NCBI GenBank assembly: GCA_027924585.1 | Contig: BSBM01000865.1 | Location: 1,116,001-1,180,000, forward strand | Reading direction: 5' to 3' | DNA length: 64,000 nucleotides | Source: Larix kaempferi | Taxonomy: Eukaryota; Streptophyta; Pinopsida; Pinales; Pinaceae | Part shown: one piece after another, positions 10,879 to 21,674 of the stretch | Numbering within the stretch: the stretch's first letter is position 1 | How the letters are laid out: each line of letters begins with the position of its first letter | Made by a program: the position numbers and the translations under genes | The notes under the pieces: model-generated | The model's database searches: none | What the model saw: the letters and a program-made list of their open reading frames with translations, nothing else | What the model was told of the DNA's origin: nothing

Positions 10879-12390
10879 TGTAACGTCCCCAGCTTAACCC
10901 TATTGCATTAACATTGTAAATGATGTAAATATTGTCATTTAGTCATGGTGAGGAGCTCAAGGCCAAGGCCCCGCCACTGACTTATCGTTTTATGTATCGG
11001 CAATTAGAATAGATGCATATGGTCCTTGTGCTAGCAGTGCACAATGTAAAATCGGATATCATGTAAATATGCAATTTTAATGAGAAAACCCACAACCAGC
11101 TACGCAATGCAACAAAAGAGATGGGGGCATGATCTTTACAAGGAAGAGGGAGGGAAATTCATCCAAACCCTTGAGCCAATGGTATTAATCCATGTGTCAA
11201 TGGGGAAACCCATAAACCACCAACTACCCATTTTGTCTCATGCACCCAATCATTTACTTCTTCCAAAGATTGGTTGAGACAATAAATGCCTTGGGATGGG
11301 AGAGGTATGGCTGTCAATTTTCGTGCATGGGCAAGCCATCAAATTGGAAAATCATGTTTTGCTTGTGGGGCAAGAAACCCCCCCCCACGAAATTGGCCCA
11401 AAAAAGCCATTCTTCACCCATGGCCATTCTTCCTCTCACGCAGTCTGAGCTCTCGGAAGTTTATCCTCACGTTTTTTGGCCATAACCCTACGTTTTTCCA
11501 TGCCCAGAAACTCATTTTGGTATTTTTGGAGCAACTAGGGAAGGAGGGATGCGATTTTGGACTGAGGGAGAGGTCGTTTTTGCCCTTGGGGCATTTTTCT
11601 GAAATGGGTTGCTCTCCTAGTCGATTTTCCTAGTTACAAATTCGTTTTGAGTCTACCCACGTTTTTCTGGAACTGGTAGAAACCCACTGTTGGAAACTTC
11701 ACTGTATAGGCATTTTTCTCATGCCAACACTTATGCTTTTGATGATGCATGCACCCATCTCTTAACAGCCTGAGAAACCCAATTGCTGATGGGATTGGCT
11801 GATTTTTATATACCTTTGGCTATGTGAGAGCCTGTTTTCCCCTTTTCCTTGTGGAGATCATGCCCAGCTCGGGGGGTGGCAGTGGTGCTGAGAGATTGAG
11901 GAGCACCCTGGCCTACGGTTGGGTGGAACGTTGCAGAAGTGTAGCTGGTTGCTCGGGGACTACTTTCACATAAGATAAGTATTCTCTTGTTTGTAACTTT
12001 GCAATTGTTCCTTTGATGAATATTTTCCATGTGTGAAGATTGTGTAATTCATAAATAAATTCCGCTGTGTTTTTACGAGTTTATGCAATTCCATATGACC
12101 TTTTATAATTCTGCCAAGGTCCCTATTTAATGGCTGTTACAGAATAGCTTGAATGTATGTTAGATATAAACAAGATTTATTTAAATTCCATTGTGTTCTA
12201 CAGCCTGCACACATACATGTCTTGTGTCAATAAGTTTAATGAATGGATATGGGACTAATTTCCCAGATTGAGCACCACGTCCTTCATCTTCTTTTAAATT
12301 GAATGTTTATTTACTGTGTATGGAGCTAGATGCCCGGTTTAACCTCACGATCCTCTCCATCTAGCTGGTAGGATGGGAGGGGACGTGACA
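10879..12390 (+). repeat. 3' LTR of element B
   Basis: 1512 bp, partner of 3374-4886, followed at once by the TCAAA duplication at 12391-12395. Confidence 0.95.
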
Positions 12391-12395
12391 TCAAA

Positions 12396-13627
12396 ACATA
12401 CCTGTATTTCCTCAAGTCACACCTGTCAGGATTTCTTTTGACCCAATCCACTTTGATTTGCTGAAACTAGATCTGTAGTTGGATTAGGGTTTGTCAGAGA
12501 AACCCTAAAAATTCAAACTTTGAATTTCAAACTTCTGAATGGATGGAAAGATGTGGCTTTCTAAGTTGATCAAGCTGGTATAATTCAATTTTGAAAACTA
12601 CAAAATTTGACCCCTCAAAATTGCCTTTGAAACTTATGGCTTCACTAGAAAGGATCCCGAACTAGGGTTTGGTGGAGCCCACCCTTCTTCCCAATCAAAA
12701 GGTTCGATCCAAAGCTCCAAAATTTGATTTTTCTGAGGAGCTTCCAGCCATGGTCACAGACTTAAAAAATTCCAACTTTTGCAGAAGCCCCAATTTTTCA
12801 CCTTTCTGATCAAAGTCCCGAACTAGGGTTTGATCAAGCCCACCCTTCTGACCAACCAAAAAATTCGATCTTGGTCTCTAAATTTCATTTTTTCTGAGTA
12901 GCATTCAGCCATGGACTCTGATTCCAAAAATTCCAACTTTCTCCGAATCCCTAATTTCCCACAGCAGTGACAATTCAAGAATGAAGGTGCTCAAAATCCA
13001 AATCTGTTTTGACAGAAATATGCACCTGATTGTTTCTGGTTTAACTCTGAAATTATGAATCTACAGGTTCTAAAACTTCTACCTGTGGTAGCCCAACCTG
13101 TTCTCTTTCCAACCCCATAGGTCTGACCGCAATTGGATTCTTTGAGAGAGATTTATGCCAAGTGTCGCAACATGACCTGTTTATGGGATCAAATAGGAGA
13201 GTGAAATTGTATGGCATGCCACATGTCACTCGTTCAACTTCGTCTTCTGCAAAAGCTACCTACAAAACTACAGTCCATGCTCTACCTGTCACTTTTTAGG
13301 AAATTTCATTTGGATCTTCCTAGGCCAAGTTGTGACCTTTTTTCCTAGGTCACCTGTTTATGACTAAGATGTGGAAGAGGCAGAAACCCTAACCTGTACT
13401 GATCATAAATCACAAAGTACAATGAATTAGAGACTGTACTTTGGGAAAAAAATACATGGGGATGTTATATACGACATGTAAAGGTTTCAAATCCTGAACC
13501 TTTTCCAAAATGGTTTTATAGCGAAGGTTCCACGATGACTGGTTTTTTCTATATAAAACCCTAACCTTCAAATTGTCGCAAGTGAAGCAAGTGTCGTAAG
13601 TGCCATACCTTGCCTTCCTTCAGGTTA
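12396..13627 (-). other. Leader region of element A
   Basis: Untranslated leader between primer site and pol, no ORF. Its reverse complement aligns along its length with 54396-55740 in element G (shared phrases include GCGACACTTGGCATAA and CTCTCTC). The block that is tripled in G (176-bp unit) is single here. Confidence 0.8.
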
Positions 13628-13639
13628 GCTCTGATACCA
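13628..13639 (-). other. Primer-binding site of element A (tRNA-iMet)
   Basis: GCTCTGATACCA on the plus strand, i.e. TGGTATCAGAGC on the element's strand, adjacent to the 5' LTR. Confidence 0.92.
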
Positions 13640-14235
13640 TGTTAAGATTCAATATGCTAAGACAAAAAATATTAGCATTACATTCCATTTCACAACAATA
13701 GCACATACAGGATCTCTGAAAGAACAACAAGCACAACATAAACACAAGAGACACAGATTTATCCTGGGAAACCCTCATGGGGTAGAAAACCCAGCAAAGC
13801 TTCCTCAATATAGATGACCAACAAATACAAAGATGTAAACCCTAGACATGTGCTCCTTATCCTCCATAGCAGATCTCTCCCTCACCTATGCACTCTTCAC
13901 AAGTGAGTGTAATGTGTGTTAAATGAGGAACACACCTCCTCTATTTATACACAACTCCAACTTGTATTTTACATTGACTAGGTCGGCCCCAACTTAATTA
14001 CTTAACATAATGTGGCAGGGCCGACCCCACTAGGGTGGTCTAATAACCCCTTTAAACTACATGACTCATACAGGGCCGACCCCCACTAGGGAAGTCTAAT
14101 AACCCAAGTTACCACATTCTCCATGGAGGAATAAAACATCTCTGGATATACAATAAGGTCTTCACGTAGGAATGAAACATCTCTAGAATAATAAAGTACA
14201 AATATAATATTCTTAGAAGTTACAATATCTCAACA
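13640..14235 (-). repeat. 5' LTR of element A
   Basis: 596 bp with TG...CA ends (TGTTAAG...CAACA as seen on the plus strand). It aligns with the element G LTRs: both carry a GGGTTATTAGACCACCCTA-type unit next to GGGGTCGGCC, here twice. A TATA box (TATAAATA, plus-strand 13942-13949) marks the likely transcription start. The expected TSD would be GGTGT (14236-14240); its partner lies outside the window. Confidence 0.88.
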
Positions 14236-15115
14236 GGTGTAAGGAGGTTTGGGGTAGGTGGAGGAGGGGGAGAGAGTGATAGAGAGGGTTAGTAAGGGTT
14301 AGAGAGAGAGTAGGGGGAGGCGTAGGGATGTGTACATGTGTGTGTCATAGAGAGAGAGACAGAGAGAATGTGTGTGAGAGACTCGAGAACTAGCGGAGTG
14401 GTGTCGGTGTTAAGGGATTGGAAGAGAGAGAGAGAGGGGTGGGTGTTAGGTGTAGGTGCAGGGGTAGGGGGAGTATGAGAGAGATAAAGAGAGGGGGCTC
14501 TTAGTGAGTGAGAGGTAGAGAGAGAATGTGGGTTATGGGTAGGGGGTTGGAGGTAGAGATATGTTAGGGGGTTAGGGGTAGGGGGGGATACGAGAAAGAT
14601 AGAGAGAGAAGGGTAGGGGGTTAAGGGTAGGGGGAGTATGAAAGAGATAGACAGAGGGGGGGTAGGGGTAGGGAGAGTATGATAGGGATAAAGAGAGGGG
14701 GGCGAGTGTTAGGGGGTTATAGGTAGAGAGGGCGGGAGGTGGTAGGGGGAATAGGGGAGAGATAGAGAGAGGGGGGGTTAGGGGTAGTGGGTTAGAGGTA
14801 GGGGGTTAGAGGTAGAGAGACAAGGGGGGTGTTACTGGGTTAGAGGTAAAGAGGGGGGGTTTAGAGAGTGGTAGAGAGAGAGCGAGGGGGGGGGGTGTTA
14901 GGGGCTTAGAGGTAGAGGGGGGGGGGCGTTAGGGGGTTACGGGTAAGGGGAGTAGGAGAGAGATAGAGAGGGGGGGTTAGGGGTAGGAGAGATATGCCAG
15001 AGATAGAGAGTGGGGGGGTTTGTTAGAGGTAGAGAGAAGGGGGGGGTGTTAGGGGGTTAGAGGTAGAGAGGGGGGTGTTAGGGGGGTTGGGGTATAGAGA
15101 GAGATGTGGGGGTTA
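14236..15115. repeat. Purine-rich TTAGGG-like degenerate array, segment 1
   Basis: Nearly C-free plus strand built from interleaved modules such as GTTAGGGGTAGGGGG, AGTATGAGAGAGATAGAGAG and GTTAGAGGTAGAGAG, with unit lengths of roughly 33 and 42 bp. It resembles decayed telomere-type DNA mixed with GA repeats. Very high G-run density gives quadruplex potential. The same array continues at 15845-16432, 20410-20580, 23544-24345 and 24760-25010. Confidence 0.85.
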
Positions 15116-15844
15116 GGTGAATATGGGAAGGTAATTTTTGCTTGGTCTCAGAATAGATGTTCATTCTTATTTTGATATTGGTAATTGTTTTCCTTTTAGG
15201 AAGTTTTGAAGAAGAACTTGAGTTCCTAGTAATGTCTATCATTTTTTTTAAATAGAAACCACTCATGGGGAGTGGATATGCTACACTGGCTAAATTCCAT
15301 ATTCGTAGGGAAGAAGACAAATAAGGAAATATGGAGAATCATTATGCCTCTTTTGGAAACTTGAAGGTGCGGGGTTTAGGGATTAGAGTTTAGGGGGATA
15401 AGTAAGAGTGGTTTGTATGGTGCTGTCAAAGGTTTAGCACTAATGAGTGTTTATTATTGAATTCTTGATCCAAAATATGTTTTATTTTATCCATAGTATG
15501 CTCACAGAAGATTCCTAGAGCATTAGTCCCACAAAAGGGGAGATTCATATGGGAATTGTGCTATCAGGTTCACGGTTTTTTATTTTGCAATTAGTATTTT
15601 TTGACAAAAATTACAATATATACATATACATATATTCTTACTATTATTTTACCCTATCGTAATATCTTGAATCGACAATCTATCGGTATGTATATTTTTG
15701 GAATTTCAAAATTTTGGTGGATAACTAAACATGTACATGATATATAACTAAGGAACATGCATGCGATTTTGTTCACAATATCGTGTGCGTGATATGCATC
15801 ACTTCAACTTTATTATATATGAAACTAAGGATCAGTAACATTTA
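15116..15844. other. Unassigned AT-rich insert in the purine-rich array
   Basis: About 730 bp of ordinary AT-rich sequence abruptly bounded by the array on both sides, so it is probably an insertion. I could not find terminal repeats, a duplication or a credible ORF; the 80-residue minus ORF at 15078-15320 runs into the array. Confidence 0.4.
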
Positions 15845-16432
15845 GGGGGGTAGAGGAAGGGGGGGAGGGGGGGTTAGGGGCAGGGGTAGTAGAAGAGAGA
15901 GAGAGAGGGGGGGGGGGTAGGGGTAGGGGGTGTATGAGGGAGACAGAGAGATGGATGGCTATTAGGGAGTTAGAGGTAGATAGAGAGGGGACAATTACAG
16001 GTATGGGGTTAGAGGTAGAGAGGTGTTAGGGGGTTAGAGCTAAAGGGAGTAGGAGAGAGATAGAGAGGGGGGGTTAGGGGTAAAGGGAGTATGAGAGAGT
16101 CAGAGAGAGGGGGGGGGGTATTAGGGGGGTAGAGGTAGAGAGAGATCGGAGCAGGTGTTAGTGGTTTAGAGTTAGAGAGGGGGGTTGTTGGGGATTAGGG
16201 ATAGGGGGAGTGTGAGAGAGATAGGGAGAGGGGGGGGAGATGTTCGGGAGTGAGATGTAGAGGGAGAGGGGGGGGATGTTCGGGAGTGAGATGTAGAGGG
16301 AGAGGGGGGGGTTATAGGTAGAGAGGTGTTAGGGGGTTAGGGGTAAGGGGTTATAGGTAGAGAGGTGTTAGGGGGTTAGGGGTAAGGGGTTATAGGCAGA
16401 GAGGTGTTAGGGGGTTAGGGTTAGGGGTGGAA
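15845..16432. repeat. Purine-rich array, segment 2
   Basis: Same modules as 14236-15115, including a threefold GTTAGGGGTAAGGGGTTATAGG duplication near 16310-16400. Ends at the left boundary of element C. Confidence 0.85.
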
Positions 16433-16898
16433 TGTAGTGATCCTTAACCCAAAAATTGAATCAAATAAAAGATATAGAACACTTAAAATTAAGAAAGAAC
16501 CAAAATACATTCACCATAAGAATAACACCTAGATATAGAGAAACCCTTAAGGTAGGGATACACCATCAAATACTCCTTAGGGAAGGAATCACTCCTAAAT
16601 CCATGCTTGTATAATAATAATCTCCAGCATGACTAATACAATGATACTCAGTTCTATTTATACTTCCTCATGAGTATACTTAGGGATCTATTCCTTATTA
16701 TTAGATTATTTCTTATAACTAACCCCTAATCACCAAGTGGGCCATATTCCATTATTAATGGCCATAGTATATTAATTATTCCCATTGGGTACTCATTACA
16801 TATATTTTTCTCATTTAGTTACCCATTACATCATTTATTCCTCTTGGATACCTCCCTAGGTACTCCATATTATCCTCTCCTAGGTATATAACATTACA
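16433..16898 (-). repeat. 3' LTR of element C
   Basis: Plus strand TGTAGTGATCC...ATTACA. Pairs with 19944-20409 over its full length, with shared stretches such as CATTATTAATGG and CCCATTGGGTACTCATTACA. Confidence 0.88.
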
Positions 16899-18839
16899 CC
16901 CCCCTGAAATTTTCTTTTTTCCTCGAAACATGGGAGGAAGACATAAAATAAGATCGACTAAGAAAATTAGTCAAATGATACCAACAATAGGCATCCATCC
17001 ATTTGAGTGAAATGTGAATACATGGTCTAAATGCTTCCTGGCTTCCTTGATCTTGATTCTTGTTCCTATGGTTCCAAGATGTTGTTGCACTTCTGTGGTA
17101 TATTCTTGTATTACTCGTAGTCCTCCATGCATCTCCATATTTCATTCTTCATTGGTTCCCTCATGGCCCATAGAATGTTTGTTGGTGCTCCCAACTTGTA
17201 CTTGATGGTTTTTGCTTCTCAGAGTGGTGTGGTTGGAAATATGCAATGACATGAACAATGGATACCTCTTTCTCTGACTTCATAACCGTTGATTCCTTGA
17301 AATCATGTAGCCCCTTAGATTCATTTTCTTGTATATGTCCTTTATAAGAGTTTTGATCATGGGGTTCTATAGTATCTTGTTATGATTCCACCACATACTC
17401 TTCATCTGATGTGTCATTCACTACTACAACTAGTTCCCTAACAGGGACTTCATCCTGTTCCTTCTTGGTCTCTTTTTGTTTTGTAAGAGACATATCTTGC
17501 AATGTATTTTTCCTTTTATTTTACCAAATCTTTAGAAACTTATTTTCTACATCAATATTACACGGGGGGTTCACTAGTGAGGCAATATCATATCACATCC
17601 ATTCATATTGGGGGTTTGAATACTCTTAAAAACCTCAAAAATATATTGCCCTGTATTAAGGGGTCGAGGGGGTTTTTTAATTTGACATAGTAATATAAAT
17701 ATTGGGGGTTATTTTATTTGGGTGGGCTAAGGAATAACCTCCAAATCGTTGGATGGATTCATATCTCCAAATCATGGCCTCAATTCATACCCACCTAAAA
17801 CTTAAGGACCCTCCATTTTTATTTGATATTTATTATGATCCTAAGTTTTGCATAAATATGATAATATTGTACCAATGATAATATCGATGGAAGTCTCTTC
17901 GGATTACTGACCTTGATCCATACTCATTTAATAGCTTATTTAGGATTGGTTTGAATTGATACATTATATTTTTTTTCATCTTTAAGTTAATATATGTAGC
18001 TAATTGGGAGTTTCAAAGTTTCAGAGTTGTATTTTATTTTTTGTAGGCATTCGAGTTAAAAAAAAACTAGATATAACCCAAGAAAAGGTAACCAAATGTT
18101 GTTAGTTTCCTTGATGGCAAGAATAAATGTAGAGAAAGTGGAGGAAATTCATTGCATCTTGTGAATGATCCAAATCCAAGCTATGCACATGATCATATGG
18201 TGTTATTGGAAAGTAAGAGGAATTTTGGTATGTGCATTTGGGTTCAAACATCAATGATGTTTGTTTTGATAGGAAGGTAGGGGAGTCCATCCACGAAAGG
18301 GTTTCAATTTTGAATTTTTATGGAGTTTAATTTATTAAGATTAGATAAAATATGAGCTCTTTATGTCTATACTTATATTTACATGATATAAAATTGGTAG
18401 ATTGGCATACTGTGATGTGAAACATTTGCAATTCTGCTCTTTTCTAAGCATTGCACTAACTATTGGACTATCAACCTTTTACATTCGTTGTTATGTTGAT
18501 CTCTTGACTGGGTTTCCTTTTACACGTTTTCCTTCCCAATACTATTTCGTTGGGTCTTCCACTATCCAATGCTACAAATTGATCAATCACCCCTGCAATC
18601 CTGGTTGGATCATTATTAGCATTATACTATTATTTTATTTAGCATCATGCTTGCTTATACTAAGATGTGTTAGGGATCATATTTTTTACAACTTGATAAT
18701 ATGATATAAAGGGGGTATTAGAAATGGGTTGATAAAAATGGATACATACAATATATGGTGAAACTATGGGTTTTCTTAATTAGAAAGGCATATTGGGAGG
18801 GGGGTTCAACAATAAAATTTTAGGAGGAATTTTGCAATA
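16899..18839 (-). other. Internal 3' region of element C, non-coding
   Basis: No credible ORF. The stretch 17550-17715 (GGGGGGTTCACTAG, later GTCGAGGGGGTTTTTTAA) resembles 45705-45850, suggesting an unnamed dispersed repeat. Otherwise AT-rich and unrecognised. Confidence 0.4.
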
Positions 18840-19229
18840 TTAAGTGAAATTAGAGATATTCTTTAATATCATGCGAACGATCGTGCTATGTAACAAGTTC
18901 ACTAAGTGAAGCCCCCGTGCAATATTAATTGTACCCACTGATTGCATCCAAGGATATCCAAAAATAACATCCACCTCATCCATATATAAAGCATACAAAT
19001 ATGAATGCAACACATATTTATACATAGTAATCTTCAAATCTTTAAAAATTTGAAAAGCTTCACCATCAACTTGTGTGCTTTGAATATGTTGGGTAGGAAC
19101 TTGCAATTTTTCGGCCAAATTAACATGGATGAAATTATGCTTGCAACTAGGGGTAATAGAAACAAGAATATTCTCCTTTTGAATAAATCCATGAACTTTC
19201 AGTATATAAAATAGACCCTTATGTCCCAC
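18840..19229 (-). pseudogene. Retropepsin-like protease remnant of element C
   Basis: A 129-residue ORF with the layout of a Ty3/gypsy aspartic protease: a segment CKHNFIHVNLAEKLQVP in the place of the usual D-S/T-G-x-x-HNF-I motif, and DVIFGYPWMQSVGTINI matching the conserved D-(I/V)-I-L-G-x-P-W-L region. The catalytic Asp-Ser/Thr-Gly triad reads TPS, so the enzyme would be dead. Retropepsin cleaves the Gag-Pol polyprotein in the virus-like particle. It lies between the gag-like remnant and the non-coding 3' part of the element. Assignment rests on the two motifs and position. Confidence 0.65.
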
Positions 19230-19261
19230 TTGATATTTGTTCTTGGCATGAGACCACTTGT

Positions 19262-19465
19262 CTAAAAGGGCTTGTTCAATGTCTTCATCAGAAAGTTATT
19301 TCCTCTTAGCATAGTCAAGTGAGAACCACCATACCTTCGCATCATCTTTGAATAAGAGTCTATGCAAAGGCTCCACAAGTTTCTCCATATTGACTTGCAG
19401 TATTTTAAGCATTCTTCAATGCTAAAACCATCATCTTTTCCTGTGAAATAATTCTTGTTGTCCAT
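19262..19465 (-). pseudogene. Gag-like fragment of element C
   Basis: A 67-residue ORF in a different frame from the protease remnant and just upstream of it. Its position between primer site and protease argues for gag; the sequence itself (YFTGKDDGFSIEECLKYCK) shows no domain I can name. Low confidence. Confidence 0.35.
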
Positions 19466-19929
19466 ATCCTCGGAAGTAGAACTAGGGTTTGAAAAAATAT
19501 CACTTACTTCTTGTTGTAATAGGGTTTTGAGTTGAAAATTTTAAAATGACCATAACTCAGTCACTGTTGCTCAAAATTTATATTATAACCAGTTTCTGGA
19601 ATAGGAACAACTATTCTAAATTTACCGATGCAAGTGGAACATAAATATGGGCAACCTATCGAAAGATATTCACTATGCAATATTCGCAGCCGTCACTGAA
19701 ACTCTGAAAATTAGCTAATTTTAAATCATGAATATCTCCACTTTACAGACTCCAAATAACATGATTTTTTTTCCTGAAATTGTGTATTTTTATGAGAGGA
19801 ATTCAGTTCTACAATTTGTTTCTTCTGAATCTACACAAAAAGTTTCAAAAATTTATCTATAAGTCACCGCCCATTTTGCATTTTTTTTTCAAAACGAAAA
19901 AAAATTCTCCACTTTGTGCCAAAGAAAGA

Positions 19930-19941
19930 GCTCTGATACCA
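19930..19941 (-). other. Primer-binding site of element C (tRNA-iMet)
   Basis: TGGTATCAGAGC on the minus strand, two bases from the 5' LTR. Confidence 0.9.
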
Positions 19942-19943
19942 CT

Positions 19944-20409
19944 TGTAGTGATTCTTAATCCAGAACATGAATCACAATAAATATATAGAAGACTTGAAAT
20001 TCAGAAATAACCAAAATACATTCACCATAAAAATAACACCAAAATCTAGAGAAACCCTTAAGGTAGAGATACACCATCAAATACTCCTTAAGGAAGGAAT
20101 CACTCCAAAAGCCATGCATGTACAATAATAATCTACAATGTGGCTAATACAATGATACTCCTGTCTATTTATACTTTCTCATGAGTATACATAGGGGTAT
20201 ATTCCTTATTCTTATATTATTTCTTCTAATTAACGCCCAACCACCAAGTGGACCATATTCCATTATTAATGGAGACATTATATTAATTATTCCCATTGGG
20301 TACTCATTACATATAATTTTCCCATTTAGTTACCCATTACATCATTTATTCCTCTTGGACACCTCACTAGGTACCCCATATTATCCTCCCCTATGTATAT
20401 AACATAATA
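19944..20409 (-). repeat. 5' LTR of element C
   Basis: Pairs with 16433-16898. Its outer end reads CATAATA instead of CATTACA, so the terminal CA has mutated to TA. Confidence 0.87.
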
Positions 20410-20580
20410 GGATAGAGATAGAGAGGGGGGGTCAGGGGTAGGGGGAGTATGAGAGAGGGGAGTTGTTAGGGGGTTAGAGGTAGAGAGAGAGTGGAAAGTG
20501 TTAGGGGGTTAGAGGTAGAGTGGGTAGTGTTAAGGGGTTAGGGGCAAGGGGAGTGTGAGAGAGATGAAGAGAGGTGGGGA
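20410..20580. repeat. Purine-rich array, segment 3
   Basis: Same modules as the other segments, squeezed between elements C and D. Ends in GGGGA (20576-20580), the left TSD copy of element D. Confidence 0.85.
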
Positions 20581-20796
20581 TGTAAGCTACTGGGATTACA
20601 TGTTGAAATATCTATTGATATAAATATATTTTTGGATAACTGATTGATGATTATTACATTGAAATGCTAACATTATTTATGCATGGTAACTTATGAACAG
20701 TCACACCTTAAGACAAGGTGACCTTTGACCACTAATGAGTAATTAATCTAATTGTTAATAATTTATTAAGAGTAATATACTATTAGGTATATTACA
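20581..20796 (-). repeat. 3' LTR of element D
   Basis: 216 bp, partner of 23328-23543. Confidence 0.92.
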
Positions 20797-21674
20797 AGTC
20801 ATCCTGCTCTGAAAATATTCATCAACGAATCTTCTTATGAGCGTGTTGCAACTGGAATTCTTGCCATGAATAACGGTGCCACGATTTAGTAATTCTTGAA
20901 ATATTTGCTCGCATTTCCATTCAAATCTTTTCATGCATATGATTCTGTAGATAAATACAAAACAACTATATGGAGTATTCTTCTGAGCTTCTAATCTGAT
21001 GGTGTTCTTTTGATCTTCTAATTTGTTGTAGATTTCTAATATTTATGCATGCTTTGATATGGTTTTCTTATCTGTAACAACAACTACTAATAATGTACTT
21101 ACTTCCTTGTATGACGAATTTGTCTTTAGTTGTTCCCTGGGAACCTTTTGATATTAAAATTCTAGAACATCTTGAGTTGTGACTACTTGTAGAATGTTCA
21201 TCTCTTCATTTGTCGCAACAAATTCTGGGTTTCGTTCTTCTACCTTATCATGATTGGACATCTTTGACACTATTATTTTCATCTTTGCATTCCTCTACAA
21301 CATCAATTCTCTCATAATTGTTGTTAACATTGACTTTATTGACTTCATCGAATTCTACGCCATCACATTTTCTTTACAATTGATATTGACATTGTGATTG
21401 TCAATATCATCTTGATCTTTCATATCCTTGTCCTCTACAGCTTCTGTTTCATCGTATTCCTTATCATGTACTTTTCTTTGACTAGGAATCCCAACATGGT
21501 CTCTGGTTTGTCCTTGAGTAACACTAGACATCTTTATAGACTTTTCGATTGGCACATTAATGTGACTTACTTCCCTACCTTGTAAGAAGCCGCAACGAAC
21601 TTCCAGTAGGCGTACATACTTTTTACTAAGTATCGCATTTTGAGGTTGGTAGTTGGGATGTCTTTTCTTATCTC
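20797..21674 (-). other. 3' internal region of element D
   Basis: Short minus-strand ORFs (21567-21764, 21355-21555) look like frameshifted continuation of the repetitive ORF upstream: the second is acidic (DKDMKDQDDIDNHNVNINCK). No domain recognised. Confidence 0.35.

Larger units (their letters stand above)
3374..12390 (+). mobile_element. Complete non-autonomous LTR retrotransposon B with one zinc-knuckle ORF
   Basis: Both LTRs begin TGTAACGTCCCC and end GGGGACGTGACA, an inverted end of about ten bases. TCAAA flanks the element on both sides (3369-3373, 12391-12395). A tRNA-Met primer site and a purine tract lie exactly where expected. The 6-kb interior contains no protease, reverse transcriptase, RNase H or integrase. 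It holds a long non-coding leader with two satellite arrays and a single ORF (10242-10760) with a nucleocapsid-type zinc knuckle, placed at the 3' end. This resembles the terminal-repeat-with-gag (TR-GAG) or LARD class, which depends on another element's enzymes. It is inserted in element A and is young. Confidence 0.93.
1..14235 (-). mobile_element. Copia-like LTR retrotransposon A, split by element B
   Basis: The element reads leftward: 5' LTR 13640-14235, primer site 13628-13639, leader 12396-13627, then (after the 9-kb insertion of B at 3374-12390) 3373 down to 1, with reverse transcriptase and RNase H at 775-1858 and a minisatellite before the missing 3' LTR. The join across B is proved by the TCAAA duplication at 3369-3373 and 12391-12395. 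Blocks throughout both halves align with plus-strand element G (53701-60157), for example 2440-2570 with 56310-56400 and 13140-13320 with the 54760-55290 repeats. No gag, protease or integrase is recognisable, so it is non-autonomous. Its right flank is the purine-rich array. Confidence 0.85.
16433..20409 (-). mobile_element. Degraded Ty3/gypsy-like element C
   Basis: A pair of 466-bp LTRs faces left: 3' LTR 16433-16898 and 5' LTR 19944-20409, with a tRNA-Met primer site (GCTCTGATACCA on the plus strand, 19930-19941) two bases from the 5' LTR and a G-rich tract (complement of CCCCCCTGAAATTTTC, 16899-16911) before the 3' LTR. The LTRs differ at many positions, so this copy is older than B, D or G. 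Only gag- and protease-like remnants remain; reverse transcriptase and integrase are absent. No clean TSD was found (TGGAA left, GGATA right). Confidence 0.85.

Noticed and set aside
14236-16432. True telomere or subtelomere
   Set aside because: No run of perfect TTTAGGG or TTAGGG; modules are degenerate and mixed with GA repeats, and both sides continue into transposons.
16428-20414. TSD for element C (TGGAA and GGATA)
   Set aside because: Two of five positions at best agree after shifting; not claimed as a duplication.
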